A DNA stretch of 9,919 nt from Oscillospiraceae bacterium (GTDB taxonomy: Bacteria > Bacillota > Clostridia > Oscillospirales > Oscillospiraceae), in assembly GCA_016296235.1 (NCBI GenBank), contig JAEDJR010000066.1, positions 1 to 9,919 of the forward strand. The letters run 5' to 3'. Shown here piece after piece: positions 6,143 through 9,919 of the stretch (the first letter of the stretch is position 1; each line of letters starts with the position of its first letter). A program made the position numbers and the translations under genes. Under the pieces are notes generated by a model that did not search any database, was not told the origin of the DNA, and saw only the letters and a program-made list of their open reading frames with translations.

Positions 6143-7618
6143 ATGAACGGCAATGTGATTTTGGTGGGCGCAGGCCCCGGTGATCCCGGCCTGCTGACCC
6201 AGAAGGGCCGGTGGGCCCTGGAACAGGCGGAGGTTGTGGTCTTTGACCGGCTGGTGAGCCCGGCCATTCTGGCGTTGATTCCGCCCCAGGCGGAGGCCAT
6301 TGATGTGGGCAAGGAATCCAGCCGCCACCTGGTGCCCCAGGAACGAATCAATCAGATTCTCCTGGAAAAGGCCCAGGAAGGAAAGCGGGTTGTCCGTCTC
6401 AAGGGCGGCGATCCCTTCCTGTTTGGCCGTGGCGGCGAGGAGCTGGAGCTGCTCCAGGCCCATGGCATTCCGTTCCAGGTGGTGCCGGGGGTCACGTCGG
6501 CTCTGTCAGTGCCGGCCTATGCGGGCATTCCGGTGACCCACCGGGATTTCTGCTCCTCTTTGCATATCGTCACCGGCCACGCCAAGGCCGGTGCTGAGCT
6601 GAACATTGATTTTGACGCTCTGCGCAGAACCGGCGGCACGCTGGTGTTCCTCATGGGCGTTTCCGCCCTGCCGAAGATCTGCCGGGGACTTCTGGAGGCC
6701 GGTATAGATCCGGAGACGCCTGCCGCCGTGGTGGAAAAGGGCACGCTGCCCCGTCAGCGGAAGGTGCTTTCCACCCTGCAGGCCCTTCCCCAGGCGGCAG
6801 AGCGGGCCCAGGTCAAGAGCCCGGCCATCATTGTGGTGGGCAAGGTCTGCAGCCTGTCGGAACGGTTTGACTGGTTTGACAGCCTGCCGCTGAAGGGCAA
6901 GGAGGTCGTGGTGACCCGGCCTGCCGACCGGAGCGGAACCCTGTCCGAGCGCCTGCGGCAGCTGGGCGCCAATGTGACGGAATACCCCTGCATCCGCACC
7001 GTGGCACGGGATCCCAGTCCGGAGCTGGACAGAGCCATTGAAAATCTGAGCCAATACCGGTGGGTTGTCTTCACCAGTCCCGTGGGGCCGAGAATCTTTT
7101 TTGACCGCCTGCGCGCCCTGGGAAAGGACGCCAGAGCCCTGGCAGGCTGCAAGCTGGCCGCCATTGGCCCCAAGACGGCATCCGCCCTGTCTCATCGCGG
7201 CCTGACGGCAGATCTGGTGCCGGAAACCTATGATTCCGACCACCTGGCCCAGGCCATGGCCCAGGTGGAGGGGCCGGTGCTGCTGTGCCGGGCCAGCCAG
7301 GGCAGCGACGCCCTGCCGCAGCTCTTTACAAAAAACGGCATTCCCTTTGAGGATGTTCCGTGCTATGATACGGTATATGAAGCGCCCAACCCGGCGGCGG
7401 TTCTGGAGCTGTTGAAGCAGCCGGTACTGGTGACCTTCACCAGCGCATCTACGGTGCGCGGCTTTGTGCAGAGCCTGCCGGAGGCAGACCTGTCCATGGT
7501 TCTGGGCTGCTGCATCGGACGGCAGACAGCCGCCGAAGCGAAAAAATACGGCATTGCCGTGGTGGTGGCCCGGGAGGCCACCATGGAATCTCTCATTGAT
7601 TGTATCAAGGAAGTGTAG
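6143..7618 (+). CDS. cobA-hemD: Fused uroporphyrinogen III C-methyltransferase (CobA) and uroporphyrinogen III synthase (HemD)
   Basis: The 491-residue protein carries two enzymes at the branch point. Residues 1 to about 245 are a SAM uroporphyrinogen III methyltransferase that adds methyls at C2 and C7 to give precorrin-2. Its motifs are VGAGPGDPGLLT (8-19), VRLKGGDPFLFGRGGEE (84-100), VVPGVTSA (113-120), GIPVTHRD (128-135) and GTLVFLMGV (165-173). Residues about 252-491 are a HemD module that cyclises hydroxymethylbilane with ring-D inversion: KGKEVVVTRP, a WVVFTSPVGPRIFF segment, LVTFTSASTVRGF (428-440), then IGRQTAAEAKKYG and the C-terminal ATMESLIDCI. HemD is always poorly conserved, but order and length fit. 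Fusions of this type are well known in anaerobes. The gene starts 6 nt after hemC; a GGAG at 6128-6131 is 11 nt upstream, a wide spacing. The fusion directs uroporphyrinogen III toward corrinoid or siroheme rather than heme. Confidence 0.95.
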   Translation: MNGNVILVGAGPGDPGLLTQKGRWALEQAEVVVFDRLVSPAILALIPPQAEAIDVGKESSRHLVPQERINQILLEKAQEGKRVVRLKGGDPFLFGRGGEELELLQAHGIPFQVVPGVTSALSVPAYAGIPVTHRDFCSSLHIVTGHAKAGAELNIDFDALRRTGGTLVFLMGVSALPKICRGLLEAGIDPETPAAVVEKGTLPRQRKVLSTLQALPQAAERAQVKSPAIIVVGKVCSLSERFDWFDSLPLKGKEVVVTRPADRSGTLSERLRQLGANVTEYPCIRTVARDPSPELDRAIENLSQYRWVVFTSPVGPRIFFDRLRALGKDARALAGCKLAAIGPKTASALSHRGLTADLVPETYDSDHLAQAMAQVEGPVLLCRASQGSDALPQLFTKNGIPFEDVPCYDTVYEAPNPAAVLELLKQPVLVTFTSASTVRGFVQSLPEADLSMVLGCCIGRQTAAEAKKYGIAVVVAREATMESLIDCIKEV

Positions 7619-7623
7619 AAATC

Positions 7624-8607
7624 ATGGAGCTTACCATTCGTCCCCGCAGGCTTCGGACCTGCGACAGCCTGCGCCGCATGACGCGGGAAACCAGAGTTTC
7701 CCCGGACAGCCTGATCTACCCGCTGTTTTTGGTGGAGGGTACCGGCATCAAGGAGCCCATTCCCTCGTTGGAGGGCCAGTGGCGCTATTCGCCGGACCGG
7801 GTCTGCGAGGAAATCGCCGCCTGTCTGGAGGCCGGCGTCAGCCGGGTGCTGCTGTTCGGCATTCCGGCCCATAAGGACGCCTGCGGTTCCTCAGCCTGGG
7901 ATCCCAACGGCGTGGTGCAGCAGGGAATCCGGGCCATCAAGGCGGCTTATCCGGCGTGCTATGTCATCACCGATGTGTGCATGTGCGAGTACACCGACCA
8001 CGGCCACTGCGGCATTCTGCATGACCATGAGGTGGATAACGACAAGACCCTGGAAGTGCTGGCCAGGACTGCTTTATCTCATGTTCAGGCCGGCGCAGAT
8101 ATGGTGGCCCCTTCGGATATGATGGACGGACGGGTTGCCGCCATTCGCCGCATTCTGGATGAGAACGGTTTTGAAAACACGCCGATCATGTCCTATTCCG
8201 CCAAATATGCGTCCGCGTTTTACGGCCCCTTCCGGGATGCCGCCGGCTCCGCCCCTGCCTTTGGTGACCGCCGGGGCTATCAGATGGATCCCCACAACCG
8301 GAAAGAGGCCATGAAGGAGTGCGCCCTGGATGTGGAAGAGGGTGCGGATATCCTGATGGTCAAGCCGGCCCTCAGCTATCTGGACATCATTCGGGAGTGC
8401 TCCGATGCCTTTGACCTGCCCATGGCCGCCTATTCTGTCAGCGGCGAGTACGCCATGATTAAGGCCGCCGGCGCTGCGGGCCTCATCGATGAACACCGCG
8501 TCATGTGCGAAAGCGCCCTGTCCATTTATCGGGCCGGCGCCGGTATTCTGATTACCTATTTCGCCAAGGAACTGGCCCAGGCCATGAGAAGGGGGGAGCT
8601 GGGCTGA
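7624..8607 (+). CDS. hemB: Delta-aminolevulinic acid dehydratase (porphobilinogen synthase)
   Basis: HemB condenses two 5-aminolevulinates into porphobilinogen. The product is 327 residues, near the E. coli length. The two active-site lysines are Lys194 in YSAKYASAFYGPFR and Lys247 in ILMVKPAL. Cys119, Cys121 and Cys129 in CMCEYTDHGHCG form the catalytic zinc site, so this is a zinc-dependent enzyme rather than the aspartate-rich magnesium type. The flexible-lid arginine region RDAAGSAP and the QMDPHNRKEA segment are also present. The frame is open 24 nt further upstream, but the ATG at 7624 gives the standard short N-terminus and has AAGGAAG at 7607-7613, 10 nt before it. The gene starts 5 nt after the cobA-hemD stop. 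Confidence 0.97.
   Translation: MELTIRPRRLRTCDSLRRMTRETRVSPDSLIYPLFLVEGTGIKEPIPSLEGQWRYSPDRVCEEIAACLEAGVSRVLLFGIPAHKDACGSSAWDPNGVVQQGIRAIKAAYPACYVITDVCMCEYTDHGHCGILHDHEVDNDKTLEVLARTALSHVQAGADMVAPSDMMDGRVAAIRRILDENGFENTPIMSYSAKYASAFYGPFRDAAGSAPAFGDRRGYQMDPHNRKEAMKECALDVEEGADILMVKPALSYLDIIRECSDAFDLPMAAYSVSGEYAMIKAAGAAGLIDEHRVMCESALSIYRAGAGILITYFAKELAQAMRRGELG
8591..8598 (+). promoter_or_regulatory. Strong ribosome site for hemL inside the hemB 3' end
   Basis: GGGGGGAG at 8591-8598 is 8 nt before the ATG at 8607, which shares one base with the hemB stop (TGATG). The open frame reaches back to 8505, but this site and the family N-terminus MTRSEVLFEAA fix the start at 8607. Confidence 0.7.
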
Positions 8608-9872
8608 TGACACGCTCAGAAGTGCTGTTTGAGGCGGCGCAGAAGGTGCTGCCCGGCGGCGTGAACTCTCCGGTCCGGGCCTGCCGGGCCGTGGGGACCT
8701 ATCCCCGTTTTCTGGAAAAGGGCCTGGGCAGCCATGTCTGGGATGCAGACAGCCGGGAATACATCGATCTGATCTGCTCCTGGGGCCCGCTGATTCTGGG
8801 CCACTGCAATGCGGAGGTGGAGACCGCCGTTCTGGACGCCGTGAAGAGAGGCCTGAGCTTCGGCGCTCCCACTGCCATTGAGGTGGAGATGGCGGAGCTG
8901 GTGTGTGAAATGACCGGCGTGGAAATGGTGCGCATGGTCAACTCCGGAACGGAGGCCGTCATGTCCGCCCTGCGTCTGGCCCGGGGCGCCACAGGCAGAA
9001 GCAAAATCATCAAGTTTGCCGGCTGCTACCACGGCCATTCCGATTCCATGCTGGTCAAGGCCGGTTCCGGCGCCCTGACCGGCGGTGCGCCGGATTCCGC
9101 CGGTGTCCCCATGGAAATTGCCGGAGACACCCTGACGGCGGTCTATAATGACGCGGCCAGCGTTCGCCGTCTGCTGCAGGCCAATCCTGGGCAGGTCGCG
9201 GCGGTCATCGTGGAGCCGGTGGCGGCCAATATGGGCGTGGTACCGCCGCAGCCCGGCTTTTTGCAGGCCCTGCGGGCCATGTGCGACGAATTCGGCAGTC
9301 TGCTGATTTTTGATGAAGTCATCACCGGATTCCGCCTTGCGCCCGGCGGCGCCCAGGCCTATTACGGCGTCCGGGCCGACCTGGTCACCTATGGCAAGAT
9401 CATCGGCGGCGGTATGCCCGTAGGCGCCTACGGCGGCAGCAAAACGCTCATGGAGCAGGTGGCGCCTTTGGGGCCGGTCTATCAGGCCGGCACGCTGTCC
9501 GGCAACCCCGTGGCCATGGCTGCGGGCCTGGCCCAGCTGAAAATTCTGCAGAGCCGGCCGGAAATCTATAAGGAGCTGGAACGCCGGGGGGCCATGCTGC
9601 AGCAGGGCCTGCAGGAGGCGCTGCGAAACATTCCGGCGCAGGTCAACCGGGTCGGCTCCATCCTGACGGTCTTTTTCACCGATCAGCCGGTCACTGGCTA
9701 TGAACAGGCAAAGTCCTCCGATCTCGAGCGATTCAAAACCTGGTACCTGGGACTGCTGGAGCGCGGGATTTATGCGGCGCCCAGCCAGTTCGAGGCCATG
9801 TTCCTCTCCGCGGTTCACACCGACGCCGAGGTGGAGCAAATCATCCATGCAGCAGAGGAAATCTTCGGCTGA
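8607..9872 (+). CDS. hemL: Glutamate-1-semialdehyde 2,1-aminomutase
   Basis: HemL converts glutamate-1-semialdehyde, the HemA product, to 5-aminolevulinate. It is a PLP enzyme of the class III aminotransferase fold. The 421-residue protein is full length. It contains VLPGGVNSPVRA (residues 14-25), VNSGTEAVMSALRLARG (111-127), YHGHSDSML, the PLP-ring aspartate Asp236 in LLIFDEVITGFR and the Schiff-base lysine Lys264 in YGKIIGGGMPVGA, followed by QAGTLSGNP. These features separate it from ornithine or acetylornithine aminotransferases. It is the last gene before the terminator hairpin. With the HemA module it completes the C5 route to 5-aminolevulinate, so the organism does not need glycine-dependent ALA synthase. 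Confidence 0.97.
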   Translation: MTRSEVLFEAAQKVLPGGVNSPVRACRAVGTYPRFLEKGLGSHVWDADSREYIDLICSWGPLILGHCNAEVETAVLDAVKRGLSFGAPTAIEVEMAELVCEMTGVEMVRMVNSGTEAVMSALRLARGATGRSKIIKFAGCYHGHSDSMLVKAGSGALTGGAPDSAGVPMEIAGDTLTAVYNDAASVRRLLQANPGQVAAVIVEPVAANMGVVPPQPGFLQALRAMCDEFGSLLIFDEVITGFRLAPGGAQAYYGVRADLVTYGKIIGGGMPVGAYGGSKTLMEQVAPLGPVYQAGTLSGNPVAMAAGLAQLKILQSRPEIYKELERRGAMLQQGLQEALRNIPAQVNRVGSILTVFFTDQPVTGYEQAKSSDLERFKTWYLGLLERGIYAAPSQFEAMFLSAVHTDAEVEQIIHAAEEIFG

Positions 9873-9888
9873 GACCAAACCATTCAAC

Positions 9889-9919
9889 AAACGGCTGCGG
9901 CAGTCCGCCGCAGCCGTTT
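9889..9919 (+). terminator. Rho-independent terminator hairpin at the operon end
   Basis: A perfect 12-bp inverted repeat, AAACGGCTGCGG at 9889-9900 and CCGCAGCCGTTT at 9908-9919, flanks a 7-nt centre. The C at 9901 can also pair with the G at 9907, leaving a 5-nt loop. The GC-rich stem begins 17 nt after the hemL stop, and the right arm ends in TTT at the window edge. The rest of any T-tract is not visible. The A/T ends of the arms would allow termination in either direction. Confidence 0.85.

Larger units (their letters stand above)
1..9872 (+). other. Single co-directional cobalamin/tetrapyrrole operon
   Basis: All genes are on the + strand with junctions of -10 to +6 nt: +2 (cobD/cobQ), -10 (cobQ/cbiC), +5, -4, -4, +6, +5 and -1. 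There is no room for internal promoters or riboswitches between genes, so the genes are probably one transcript ending at the hairpin after hemL. The promoter, and any cobalamin riboswitch, would be upstream of base 1. The second half keeps the hemA-x-hemC-hemD-hemB-hemL order known from Bacillus hemAXCDBL. Confidence 0.85.

Noticed and set aside
8616..9890. A 424-codon open frame on the minus strand opposite hemL
   Set aside because: It mirrors the hemL codons and shows no family motif; hemL on the + strand has its PLP lysine and aspartate and the correct length.
1..9919. Cobalamin riboswitch, internal promoter, mobile element, CRISPR array or RNA gene
   Set aside because: Intergenic gaps are at most about 6 nt until the hemL stop, and I found no repeat array, transposase-like frame or RNA-gene structure. 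A riboswitch, if any, would be upstream of the window.

Overview
This GC-rich window is a tightly packed, single-strand gene cluster for making tetrapyrroles, centred on anaerobic (cobalt-early) cobalamin biosynthesis. All eight genes run on the + strand, and no gap between them exceeds about 6 nt. The anaerobic-type cobaltochelatase CbiK, the C5 (glutamyl-tRNA) route to 5-aminolevulinate and the order hemA-x-hemC-hemD-hemB-hemL point to a Firmicute. The GC-rich composition and the HemA/precorrin-2-dehydrogenase fusion fit an anaerobic, gut-type clostridial lineage such as Oscillospiraceae. That taxonomic guess is inference; no marker gene is present.

Layout: (1) 1-243, the 3' end of a cobD-like threonine-phosphate decarboxylase; (2) cobQ/cbiP, cobyric acid synthase; (3) cbiC, (cobalt-)precorrin-8X methylmutase; (4) a fused cbiK-cbiL gene, cobaltochelatase plus C20-methyltransferase; (5) a fused hemA-sirC-like gene, glutamyl-tRNA reductase plus precorrin-2 dehydrogenase; (6) hemC; (7) a fused cobA-hemD gene, uroporphyrinogen III methyltransferase plus synthase; (8) hemB; (9) hemL; then a strong hairpin at the right edge that looks like the operon terminator.

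Together the genes encode every step from glutamyl-tRNA to cobalt-precorrin-3: HemA, HemL, HemB, HemC, HemD, CobA, the SirC-like module, CbiK and CbiL. They also encode two later steps (CbiC, CobQ) and the aminopropanol-phosphate branch (CobD). No gene of the uroporphyrinogen-to-protoheme branch (hemE, hemN, hemG/Y, hemH) lies in the window, so here the 'hem' genes appear to serve corrinoid and possibly siroheme synthesis. Other corrin-ring genes (cbiD, E, T, F, G, H, J, A) and cbiB/cobS/cobU are not seen and would have to lie upstream or elsewhere.

The most notable points are the three two-enzyme fusions and their logic. HemA has lost most of its own dimerisation domain and carries a dehydrogenase-only module. 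The cobaltochelatase is joined almost without linker to the next enzyme in the pathway. I see no mobile element, CRISPR array, tRNA/rRNA, riboswitch or defence system, and I do not claim a wholly new system.
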